Assembly (NCBI GenBank): GCA_049423145.1
Contig: JBMSQF010000031.1
Location: 1 to 30,443, forward strand
DNA length: 30,443 nt
Reading direction: 5' to 3'
Source of the DNA: RFTU01 sp049423145
Lineage (GTDB): Bacteria; Pseudomonadota; Gammaproteobacteria; Burkholderiales; Burkholderiaceae_C
Shown here: positions 1 to 7,210 of the stretch, in pieces
Position numbering within the stretch: the first letter of the stretch is position 1
Layout of the letters: the number at the start of each line of letters is the position of its first letter
Position numbers and translations under genes: made by a program
The notes under the pieces: generated by a model
The model's input: the letters and a program-made list of their open reading frames with translations, nothing else
What the model was told of the DNA's origin: nothing
Database searches by the model: none

Positions 1-528
1 GAAGGCTTCGGCTGGCAGGGTTTGGCTGTCATAAACCAGACGATCGGTTTCCAGGCTGCTGCGGCGCGGCCGGTAAAGGCTGGTGCCACCCAGCCGGGCA
101 TCCTCGAAGAGATAGAGCACCGAAGCGGCAAACAGGACCTCTTGCGGGTGGGCGGCGATGCGGTCGCGGTGACAGAGCCATTGCACGGGACTGAGTTGGG
201 CTGGGGCCGTTGTGACCAAACTGACCCGGGCCGTGAGCCCCAGGGTTCGGCGCGCACCCAGACGCGCGCGAACGTGTTGGTTGAAGTGCTCTTCCAATGG
301 GCGTGCAATGGCCGCCTCAACGGGCGCGACCCGCCCAGGATAGGGGTAGCCTTCAGGCGCCATGAGGGGCTGCCTGCAGGCCCACGCGCGAACCTCCTCG
401 GCGTTGAGCAACACATCATCCAAAACGACGCAGACCGCGCCCTCATGCGCAGGCACGACCGACAGCCGTGGCCGGGGATTGAAGCGCGGTGCCGGCGCAT
501 CCGCGGCTGTTGAAGCGGATGTGGACAT
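1..528 (-). CDS. DUF6445-family protein, 3' end cut by window edge
   Basis: The ATG is at 528 and 176 codons run to base 1 without a stop, so the C-terminus lies outside the window. The translated protein contains VVLDDVLLNAEEVRAWA near residues 34-50, VSLVTTAPAQLSPVQWLCHRD near 102-122 and VLYLFEDARLGGTSLYRPR near 136-154. This order (a DD-x-L start, a TT-P-x-Q-L-x-P-x-Q stretch, an H-x-D motif, then GGTS-F/Y-Y) is what I recall of DUF6445, a family of unknown function that may have a 2-oxoglutarate-oxygenase-like fold. From memory, relatives often sit beside TonB-dependent receptor, tryptophan-halogenase-like and SapC genes in carbohydrate loci of Xanthomonas and Caulobacter. It is divergent from malE and shares a 55-88 bp spacer holding an operator. 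The biochemical function is unknown; family assignment is fairly sure. Confidence 0.72.
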   Translation of the reverse strand, partial: MSTSASTAADAPAPRFNPRPRLSVVPAHEGAVCVVLDDVLLNAEEVRAWACRQPLMAPEGYPYPGRVAPVEAAIARPLEEHFNQHVRARLGARRTLGLTARVSLVTTAPAQLSPVQWLCHRDRIAAHPQEVLFAASVLYLFEDARLGGTSLYRPRRSSLETDRLVYDSQTLPAEAF

Positions 529-531
529 GTG

Positions 532-560
532 TTGATGGTTTTCCCGCTGGGCGGTGTGAT
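532..560 (+). promoter_or_regulatory. Candidate sigma-70 promoter of malEFG
   Basis: A -35 like TTGATG (532-537) is separated by 17 bases from a -10 like TGTGAT (555-560); each matches consensus at four of six positions. The predicted transcript would start near 567, in the middle of the operator at 560-574, which is a classic repressing position. Inferred by eye only. Confidence 0.4.
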
Positions 561-574
561 GTAGTTTTCCTACA
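560..574. promoter_or_regulatory. Operator-like dyad 1, before malE
   Basis: TGTAGTTTTCCTACA is a 15-bp dyad with a three-base A/T centre and one mismatch to the perfect form TGTAGTTTTACTACA. It is one of four copies in the window, all beside promoters of the maltodextrin/glycogen genes. Its right edge lies 9 bases before the ATG at 584, which leaves no room for a ribosome binding site and supports the later start of malE. Confidence 0.75.
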
Positions 575-604
575 TTTTCACCCATGAAATCGGAGCGCTT
601 GCAC

Positions 605-611
605 AGGGGGG
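605..611 (+). promoter_or_regulatory. Ribosome binding site deciding malE start
   Basis: AGGGGGG lies five bases before GTG 617, in the malE frame. The upstream in-frame ATG at 584 has no purine-rich site, because the dyad operator at 560-574 occupies that position. GTG 617 is therefore the preferred start. Confidence 0.55.
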
Positions 612-616
612 GCGCG

Positions 617-1810
617 GTGGCGCCGCGCCGCCGTTTCCTGCGCCGCATCGCTTGTTCGTCCCTGGGCCTGGCGGCCGCGCTGGGCGCGCCTTGCGCGCAC
701 GCCGCCCGCCCACCGCTGGTGGTGTGGCATACCCCCGAGGGCGCGCGCGCCCTGCGTGAATCCAGCGTGGGGTTCACACGCGAGACCGGCGTGCCGGTGG
801 TGGTTGAAACGCCCGACGAAGGCCCCGCCAAGTTCCAGCAGGCCGCTGCAGCGGGCAAGGGCCCGGACCTCTACGTCTACGCACACGACCGTATCGGTGA
901 GTGGATCGCCGGCGGGCTGCTGCATTCGGTCAGCCCCCATCGCGCGATGCTGCAAGACATCGACCCCCTGGCCTGGCGCGGTTTCACGCATCAGGGGCGG
1001 TTGTGGGGCTACCCGATGTCGGTGGAGGCCATCACGCTGGTCTACAACAAAGCGTTGATCCAGCGCCCGCCCCAAACCTGGGATGAAGTCTTCGAGATCG
1101 ACCGGCGCATGCGCCCGCTGGGCCGTCGCGCCATCTTGTGGGACTACACCAACAACTACTTCACCTTCCCCCTCCTGGCTGCGCATGGGGGCTACGCCTT
1201 CCGCCGGCGCGAAGATGGCAGCATCGATTCGCTGGACGTGGGCGTGGCCAACAGCGGCGCGGTGCGGGGTGCGCAAGTGGTGGAGCGCCTGATCCGTGAG
1301 GGTGTGATGCCCGCCGGCAGCGGCTACCCCGAAATGGAGGCGGCCATGGGCTCGGGTCGGGTGGCCATGATGATCAACGGGCCTTGGTCCTGGGTGAACC
1401 TGCGCCGTGCGGGCATCGACTTTGGGGTGGCGCGCTTGCCTCGCCTGGATGGTCGTGCCTGCGTGCCTTTCGTGGGGGTCAAAGGGATCATGGTGAATCG
1501 GGCCACACGCCAGCGCGAGCTGTGTGCCGAACTCGTGGAGCACCACCTGCTCTCGGCATCGGGTGTTCGCCGGCTGAATGCGGCAGAGCCCCTGGGCGCG
1601 GTGGCCAGCCGTGAATACTTCGCCGAGTTGGCGGTGGACGAACGCATCCGCACCATCATGGAATCGGCCCAGGATGGCATTCCCACGCCGAGCAATCCGG
1701 AGATGGGCCGGTTCTGGTCGGCCATGAAGACCGCATTGACGAACCTGTCCGAAGGGCGCCAGGAGGCGCGGGCCGCCCTGGAAGCCGCTGCGCGGCGCAT
1801 GAAGGGCTGA
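617..1810 (+). CDS. malE: Maltose/maltodextrin ABC transporter substrate-binding protein
   Basis: Periplasmic receptor that binds maltose and maltodextrins and delivers them to MalFGK2. Collinear with Escherichia coli MalE along its length: GPDLYVYAHDRIGEW matches the GPDIIFWAHDRFG region, then YPMSVEAITLVYNK, a tyrosine/phenylalanine-rich NNYFTFPLLAAHGGYAF, MINGPWSW, PFVGVKGIMVNR and a closing FWSAMKTALTN helix. The signal peptide starts APRRRFLRR and ends near AHA-A, so it carries a twin-arginine motif (RRxFL) and may use Tat, unlike the Sec-dependent E. coli protein. I chose GTG 617 (397 residues) for its binding site; ATG 584 would give 408 residues. First gene of malE-malF-malG; malF follows after nine bases. 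Confidence 0.93.
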   Translation: MAPRRRFLRRIACSSLGLAAALGAPCAHAARPPLVVWHTPEGARALRESSVGFTRETGVPVVVETPDEGPAKFQQAAAAGKGPDLYVYAHDRIGEWIAGGLLHSVSPHRAMLQDIDPLAWRGFTHQGRLWGYPMSVEAITLVYNKALIQRPPQTWDEVFEIDRRMRPLGRRAILWDYTNNYFTFPLLAAHGGYAFRRREDGSIDSLDVGVANSGAVRGAQVVERLIREGVMPAGSGYPEMEAAMGSGRVAMMINGPWSWVNLRRAGIDFGVARLPRLDGRACVPFVGVKGIMVNRATRQRELCAELVEHHLLSASGVRRLNAAEPLGAVASREYFAELAVDERIRTIMESAQDGIPTPSNPEMGRFWSAMKTALTNLSEGRQEARAALEAAARRMKG

Positions 1811-1819
1811 GAGGGCCGC

Positions 1820-3400
1820 GTGGCGACACCCTGGTTCAAGCGTGCCCTGTGGCCTGCCGCACTGGCCTTGTTGGGCCTGTGGGCCGTGATGGCCGTGCAT
1901 GCATCCGGCCAGTCCTTGCTGGCCACCGTGCTGTTGTGCATCACCGGGCTGGGCGTATGGACCTATGCCTCGACCCGCACCCATGCGATGCGTTACCTGT
2001 TTCCGGCGGTGGGTGCGGCCCTTCTCTTCGTGGCCTTCCCCATGGCCTACACGGTGGGCATGGGCCTGACCAACCAAAGTTCGCGCAACCTGGTGGAGCA
2101 GAAGGAGGCCAGGCTGCAGCTGCTGCAGGAACGCATCGTGGACCCGGGCACGCAAAGGCCCTTCGAGTTGTGGCTGCGTGATGACCGCGCCATGATCAAG
2201 ATAGCCTCCGAGGTTCAGGGAGGCCAAGCCTGGTGGGCCGCTTCGGTACCGCGCAGCCGTGGTGTGACGGCTGGCAGCAGTGGCGTGCCGCTGGTCATGG
2301 CGCTGGAGCCCGAGGGCCAGGCAGCGGCTGGTCAAGCGGGTCAGGCGTCGGTTCCCGGTGCTGTTCAAGCCACATTGGCGCAGCGCGTGGAGTGGCTGGA
2401 GAGCGTGAAGGCGCTGCGATTTGCGCCGCCGGATGGATCGGCCGCCCTGCAGGTGGTGAGCTTGCGAGAGGTGGCGGCGGCCACGCCGGTGTACGAATCG
2501 TTGGACGACGGTTCACTGCGCGAAGTGAGCACCGGACGGCGCTTTGCAGCCGATGAAGGCACCGGGTTTTTCACGGCCGAAGATGGGGCCACCCTTCAAC
2601 CGGGCTTTCGCGTGTTCGTGGGCTTGCAGCACTATGTGCGCTTGTTCACCGAGCCGAATTTCCGTGAGCCCTTCCTCGGCGTGTTCATTTGGACGGTCGC
2701 CTTTTCGGGTCTGACGGTGCTGGGTGCGGGTGCCCTGGGGCTCTTGCTGGCCAGTCTGCTGAATTGGGAGTCCCTGCAGGGACGTTCGGTTTACCGCGTG
2801 ATCCTCTTCCTGCCCTATGCCGTGCCGGCGTTTCTCTCCATCCTGGTGTTCAAGGGGCTGTTCAACCAGAACCTCGGTGAGATCAACCTGATCCTCCACG
2901 GGCTGTTTGGCATCAAGCCGGCTTGGTTTTCCGACCCCCATCTCGCGCGCTTGATGCTGTTGATCGTGAACATCTGGTTGGGATTCCCCTACATGATGGT
3001 GTTGTGCTCGGGGCTCATCCAATCCATTTCCTCCGACCTCTATGAGGCATCGGCCATCGCCGGCGCCACGCCTTGGGATAATTTCCGCCGCATCACCCTG
3101 CCGCTGATCCTCAAGCCGCTGACGCCCTTGCTGATTTCGGCCTTTGCCTTCAACTTCAATAATTTCGTACTGATCAGCCTGCTCACCGGTGGACGCCCCG
3201 ACCACCTGGACAGTGATGTACCGGCGGGCACCACCGACATCCTGGTGAGCTACACCTGGCGCATCGCCTTCCAGGATTCGGGCAACCAGTACGGCTTGGC
3301 GGCTGCGATCTCCACAGTGATCTTCCTGTTGGTGGCGGTGATCACCTTGGTGCAGATGCGGCTGACCCAAGCATCGGATTCCAAGAAGGCCGTGCCCTAG
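1820..3400 (+). CDS. malF: Maltose ABC transporter permease MalF
   Basis: Inner-membrane permease subunit of the maltose importer, 526 residues against 514 in E. coli. Three N-terminal hydrophobic segments (about 8-26, 33-50, 58-80) precede a large periplasmic insertion (about 85-275) equivalent to the MalF P2 loop that contacts MalE. Further membrane segments follow (about 285-312, 325-347, 375-400, 430-455, 490-512). The cytoplasmic EAA loop, which docks on MalK, is at 409-430 (EASAIAGATPWDNFRRITLP). The stretch AFAFNFNNFVLISLLTGGRP after it is nearly identical in E. coli MalF. The start is GTG, preceded by GAGAGGG overlapping the malE stop region. The P2 loop here is rich in Ala, Gln and Gly around 165-190, a likely variable patch. 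Identification is secure. Confidence 0.95.
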   Translation: MATPWFKRALWPAALALLGLWAVMAVHASGQSLLATVLLCITGLGVWTYASTRTHAMRYLFPAVGAALLFVAFPMAYTVGMGLTNQSSRNLVEQKEARLQLLQERIVDPGTQRPFELWLRDDRAMIKIASEVQGGQAWWAASVPRSRGVTAGSSGVPLVMALEPEGQAAAGQAGQASVPGAVQATLAQRVEWLESVKALRFAPPDGSAALQVVSLREVAAATPVYESLDDGSLREVSTGRRFAADEGTGFFTAEDGATLQPGFRVFVGLQHYVRLFTEPNFREPFLGVFIWTVAFSGLTVLGAGALGLLLASLLNWESLQGRSVYRVILFLPYAVPAFLSILVFKGLFNQNLGEINLILHGLFGIKPAWFSDPHLARLMLLIVNIWLGFPYMMVLCSGLIQSISSDLYEASAIAGATPWDNFRRITLPLILKPLTPLLISAFAFNFNNFVLISLLTGGRPDHLDSDVPAGTTDILVSYTWRIAFQDSGNQYGLAAAISTVIFLLVAVITLVQMRLTQASDSKKAVP

Positions 3401-3412
3401 GAGGAACAAGAG

Positions 3413-4303
3413 ATGGCCATCGTGCAATCAAGGCATCGGCGTTGGCGCTTGTGGGCGGCCCACCTGTTCTTGCTGGCCATGTGTGCGGCCGTGCTGCTGC
3501 CTTTCCTGGTGGTGCTCTCGGTGTCGCTGAGGCCTGGAAATTTCGCCAGCGGGTCTCTCTGGCCCAGCGAAATCAGCCTGGAGCATTGGCGCTATGTCCT
3601 GGGGTTTCCGGTGCCGGATGCGGGGGGCGTGATGCGCGTCCCCGACTTGCCGGTGCTCACCTGGCTGTGGAATTCGGTGAAGGTGGCGATGCTCTCGGGT
3701 GGGGTGACGCTGGTGTTGTCCACCACCGCCTCTTACGCAATTTCGCGCATACGCTTCAAGGGGCGGGAACGGGTGCTGGTCGGCCTCACGCTGATGCAGG
3801 TATTCCCCGCCGTGCTGGCACTGGTGGCGCTGTATGCCATCTTCGATGGTCTGGGGGCCGCCTTCCCGGCCATCGGTCACAACACGCACGCGGCGCTTGT
3901 TCTGGCGTATTCGGGGGGGCTGGCCATTCACATCTGGACGCTCAAGGGCTATTACGACACGCTGCCCACCGAGGTCGAGGAGGCGGCAATCGTGGACGGT
4001 GCCACGCCCTGGCAGGCCTTTCGCAAGGTACTCCTGCCGATGGCGCTGCCGGCGCTTGCCGTGGTGTTCGTGCTGGCCTTCATCGGGGCCATCATCGAGT
4101 ACCCGGTCGCCTCCATCCTGCTGACCCAACAGGATCAACTCACGCTGGCCGTTGGGGCCAAGCTTTTCGTGCACGAGCACAATTTCCGCTGGGGTGACTT
4201 CGCCGCTGCAGCCATCCTCTCGGGCTTGCCGATCACGGTCGTTTTTTTGGTGGCGCAGCGTTGGCTGGTCTCGGGGCTGGCCGCCGGCGGGGTGAAGGGT
4301 TAG
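3413..4303 (+). CDS. malG: Maltose ABC transporter permease MalG
   Basis: Second inner-membrane permease of the maltose importer, 296 residues, the same length as E. coli MalG. It has six predicted membrane segments, the first at about 13-37, and an EAA loop at 190-209 (EEAAIVDGATPWQAFRKVLL) that contacts MalK. The C-terminus GLAAGGVKG matches the conserved end of MalG, whose tail inserts into the MalK dimer interface. A strong AGGAGG site overlaps the malF stop 12 bases upstream of ATG. The 3' end (4233-4303) is overlapped on the opposite strand by the exported GH13 amylase gene, so the operon has no room for its own intergenic terminator. The partner ATPase malK is not in this operon; it lies on the opposite strand at 8335-7211. 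Confidence 0.95.
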   Translation: MAIVQSRHRRWRLWAAHLFLLAMCAAVLLPFLVVLSVSLRPGNFASGSLWPSEISLEHWRYVLGFPVPDAGGVMRVPDLPVLTWLWNSVKVAMLSGGVTLVLSTTASYAISRIRFKGRERVLVGLTLMQVFPAVLALVALYAIFDGLGAAFPAIGHNTHAALVLAYSGGLAIHIWTLKGYYDTLPTEVEEAAIVDGATPWQAFRKVLLPMALPALAVVFVLAFIGAIIEYPVASILLTQQDQLTLAVGAKLFVHEHNFRWGDFAAAAILSGLPITVVFLVAQRWLVSGLAAGGVKG

Positions 4304-5657
4304 CCGCGGGCTTGGGTGCCCCGATCTGCCAGCCCCAGGGCGGCAAGGTGATGCGGCCAAGGGCCTTCTGAGCCCGTGCGCTGAGGTTCACACTGATCTG
4401 CAGGCGCGCACTGCCGCGCGGGCCTTTGCGCTTGAAGGTGATCACTTGCGGGTTGGTATCGGGCACCCACTCCAGGCCATCGAAGGTCAAGGGCGCCTGC
4501 AGCGCTGCATGGGTGCTGCGCCACTTGAGCAGCCGCGTGTAGAAATCGGTCTGCGAGCGGGTGCCCCAGTCCACGGGATCCTTTTCAAAGAAGGCCAGGC
4601 GCTTGCGACTGAACGATTCTTGACCCGAGTACAGCAGGGGTAGGCCCGGCAGGGTGGCGGTGAGCACGGCCATCGCCTGCGCCGCTTCGGGCGTGCGATA
4701 GAGCTCCTCGTCCGAGCCGTGCCAACTGTTGATGTCGTGGTTGGTGATGAAGTTCATCCCGATCGACCCCACGGGGTAGCGCTTGACGCGGTCGATCCAC
4801 CAGTCCATCAGGGCTTGTTGCGGTGTCACACCGGCTTCCAGCCGGCTTTGCGCGATCTTCTCGAGGGTTTGCTGCAGTTTCCAGTCGTAGGTGGCATCGA
4901 AGCCTGCCCGGTGCATCTCCGGCGCATCAGCCTCGGCCAACATGAACAGCGGGCCGTCTTGCTGCAGCACCTGACGCGCCAATTCCCAGAAGCGCGTTGG
5001 CAGGTAGGCGGCGACATCACAGCGAAATCCATCCAGGCCCACCTCGCGGCGCCACCACCGCATGGCCTCCATCATGGCCACCCACAGCTCGTGCTGGCTG
5101 TAGTCCAGCTGTGCCACATCTTCCCAATATTCAGTGTCTGCCGGGTCGTGGGGATTGGCCTTGACCGCCTGGATCTCACCCGCATCATTGCGGCGGTACC
5201 AGTGGGGGTGCTGGGTGATCCAAGGATGGTCCCAGGCGGTGTGGTTGGCCACCCAGTCGAGGATGACCTTGATGTTGAGCCGGTGAGCCTGATTGACCAG
5301 GTCCTGGAGGTCGGCCAGGGTGCCGAACTCCGGATTGACGGCGGTGTAATCCTGGATGGAGTAGTAGCTGCCCAGCGAGCCTTTGCGCCGCACCTGCCCA
5401 ATGGGTTGCAGCGGCATCAGCCACAGGATGCCCACGCCCAGCGCGCGGATGCGTGGAAGGTCTGCCGTTACCGCTCGCAGCGAGCCTTCCGCGCTGTGCT
5501 GGCGGATGTTGACTTCATAGATGGCACTGTAGGCCGTCTGTTCGATGGTGCCCGCGGCAACAGCACCGGAGGGATGGGGCTTGGTTTGAGCATGCATGGG
5601 GCCATGAGCGACGCCGAACAGGGCGGCAGCGCTGCGCAAGAGGGTTCTTCGGTGCAT
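4233..5657 (-). CDS. Exported alpha-amylase family (GH13) glycosidase
   Basis: 474-residue GH13 alpha-glucan hydrolase with an N-terminal signal peptide HRRTLLRSAAALFG...HAQ. The twin arginines suggest Tat export to the periplasm. All catalytic regions are present: DWVANH (134-139), GFRCDVA (210-216, nucleophile D214), LAEAD (acid/base E242) and FITNHD (303-308, D308). The pattern YEVNIRQ...LWLMP...GSYYSIQDYTAVNPEFGT is typical of periplasmic maltodextrin amylases; product specificity cannot be read from it. Last gene of the malK operon, starting nine bases after the preceding stop. Oddity: the final ~22 residues are a Pro/Arg/Lys/Ala tail encoded antisense to the end of malG, probably a read-through extension rather than a domain. 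Confident as GH13, unsure of exact activity. Confidence 0.85.
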   Translation of the reverse strand: MHRRTLLRSAAALFGVAHGPMHAQTKPHPSGAVAAGTIEQTAYSAIYEVNIRQHSAEGSLRAVTADLPRIRALGVGILWLMPLQPIGQVRRKGSLGSYYSIQDYTAVNPEFGTLADLQDLVNQAHRLNIKVILDWVANHTAWDHPWITQHPHWYRRNDAGEIQAVKANPHDPADTEYWEDVAQLDYSQHELWVAMMEAMRWWRREVGLDGFRCDVAAYLPTRFWELARQVLQQDGPLFMLAEADAPEMHRAGFDATYDWKLQQTLEKIAQSRLEAGVTPQQALMDWWIDRVKRYPVGSIGMNFITNHDINSWHGSDEELYRTPEAAQAMAVLTATLPGLPLLYSGQESFSRKRLAFFEKDPVDWGTRSQTDFYTRLLKWRSTHAALQAPLTFDGLEWVPDTNPQVITFKRKGPRGSARLQISVNLSARAQKALGRITLPPWGWQIGAPKPAANPSPRRRPAPRPANAAPPKKRP

Positions 5658-5666
5658 GGGTCGGAT

Positions 5667-7205
5667 TCAGCGCACCCGCTTGTAGGTGGTGTAGCCCCGT
5701 TCGGCTTGCACATGGGGTTGCAGCACGCGCATTTCCCAGGGCTCCAGCCGCACCTCCAGCAGGCCCGCCAGAAAGGGCGTGTGGCCGCGACCGGGCTCCA
5801 AGAGGTCGTTCACCGGTGAGTTGTTCATCAACCTGGAATTGGCCACGAGCACGGTTTCCGCAACGGGACGGTCGGAAGGATTGGCCAGAACGATGACGGT
5901 CTCGCCCACGCGGTCGGTGTGGCGCTCAAAGGCCAGCAGCCGCTCGCACTCGACCGCGCGCCAGTCACCCACCCGCAGCGCTCGCTGTTGCCTTCGCAGG
6001 GCGATGAGCTGCCGGGTCCAGCGCAGGGTGGGGTTGTCCTCGGTGGCCAGGTCCCAGCGCATGGGGGCGCGCATTTCGGGGTCGGCGCCGCCTTCCATGC
6101 CCAGTTCACTGCCGTAGTAGAGGTTCGGTGCGCCGGGGAGGGTGAACTGCAGCAGCTGCGCCATTTTTCGTGCGCGTTCATTGGGCAGGGCGGTAGCCAC
6201 GCGGACCGTGTCGTGGTTATCGAGCATCAGCCAGGATTTCAAGAGGGGCTCGGTGCCACATTCGGCCACCATGCGGGCCATCATGCGCAGGGCCAGCGTG
6301 GTGGTGATCCGTCCGTCCAGGCAGCGCAGGACGATCTCCCGCAGGCTGAAGTTCATCACGCCATCGACCGCAGGAAACCACTCCTTGGGCCAGTTCCACA
6401 ATTCGCCCACGACCAGCGAGCCGGGTTTTTCTTCGTGTGCGGCCTGGGTCAGCGCCTGGAGCAGGTCCATGCCGATGTCGTGTGCCACATCGAGTCGCCA
6501 GCCATCGACCCCGTCACGCAGATAGCCGCGAACCACCGAATCCCGGTCACCCCACAGCCAGGCCTGCACCGAGGGGTTCTCCATGTTCAGCTCGGGCAGG
6601 TTTTCTGCCTGCATCCACGACCGCGCGCCGCCGGGCATGCGCTCGTCGAACACGAACCAGTTGCGCCAAGGGCTGGCCGCACTGCGCAGGGCGTCCTGAA
6701 AGCGCGGCGCCTGGCGACCCATGTGGTTGAAGACGCCATCGAGCACCAGTTTCATGCCATGACGGTGGAGTTCATCGGCCAGATCCTTGACGTCCTGGCG
6801 CGTGCCGTATTCGGGCGAGACCTCGGCGTAGTCAAGCGCGTCGTACTTGTGGTTGGTGTAGCCGTGACAGATGGGGTTGAGGTAGAGCACGTCGGCGCCA
6901 AGGTCGATGATGTGCCGTAGGTGGGTTCGCAGGCTCTGTAGGTCGCCACCCCAGAAATCGATTTCGTGGCTCCACACACGAGCGTCTTCCAGGAACTGGC
7001 CTTGACGGGGGCATTCGCTCCAGTCGCGCAGCCGCTTGGGCGCCGGGTAGAGATGACGCTTGGCCGGAAGCTGCGCGCTGGGTGCATAGCGGTCGACCAA
7101 CACCTGGTAGGTGATGGCGCCGTTGCGCCAGTCGGCATCGCGGGCTTCGAAAAGGCCTACCGGTCCGGGGCTGGGGGGTGGAGCGCTTGGGGCCGTGTCA
7201 GCCAT
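5667..7205 (-). CDS. Cytoplasmic cyclomaltodextrinase/neopullulanase-like GH13 hydrolase
   Basis: GH13 enzyme without a signal peptide, so cytoplasmic. Residue numbers here count from an upstream in-frame TTG at 7214. Regions: LDGVFNHMG (158-166), LPELNMENP (206-214, the place of the MPKLN motif of neopullulanases and cyclomaltodextrinases), GWRLDVAHD (238-246, D242), VVGELW (268-273, E271) and LDNHDT (331-336, D335). This points to the neopullulanase/cyclomaltodextrinase/maltogenic amylase or MalZ group, which cut imported linear or cyclic maltodextrins. An N-terminal starch-binding domain of the usual size is missing, since the catalytic part begins near residue 33. The TTG at 7214 overlaps the malK stop (TTGA); I prefer ATG 7205, giving 512 residues. 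Middle gene of malK-GH13-GH13. Confidence 0.85.
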   Translation of the reverse strand: MADTAPSAPPPSPGPVGLFEARDADWRNGAITYQVLVDRYAPSAQLPAKRHLYPAPKRLRDWSECPRQGQFLEDARVWSHEIDFWGGDLQSLRTHLRHIIDLGADVLYLNPICHGYTNHKYDALDYAEVSPEYGTRQDVKDLADELHRHGMKLVLDGVFNHMGRQAPRFQDALRSAASPWRNWFVFDERMPGGARSWMQAENLPELNMENPSVQAWLWGDRDSVVRGYLRDGVDGWRLDVAHDIGMDLLQALTQAAHEEKPGSLVVGELWNWPKEWFPAVDGVMNFSLREIVLRCLDGRITTTLALRMMARMVAECGTEPLLKSWLMLDNHDTVRVATALPNERARKMAQLLQFTLPGAPNLYYGSELGMEGGADPEMRAPMRWDLATEDNPTLRWTRQLIALRRQQRALRVGDWRAVECERLLAFERHTDRVGETVIVLANPSDRPVAETVLVANSRLMNNSPVNDLLEPGRGHTPFLAGLLEVRLEPWEMRVLQPHVQAERGYTTYKRVR

Positions 7206-7210
7206 GCGGG

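Noticed and set aside
22..513. 163-codon plus-strand frame at the left edge
   Set aside because: Opposite the DUF6445-like frame, whose translation shows family motifs; the plus-strand translation shows none.
578..2368. Long minus-strand open frame (596 codons) opposite malE and malF
   Set aside because: His/Gln/Arg-rich translation without any domain, lying fully antisense to two clear transporter genes. Stop-free antisense frames are common in GC-rich DNA with this codon use.
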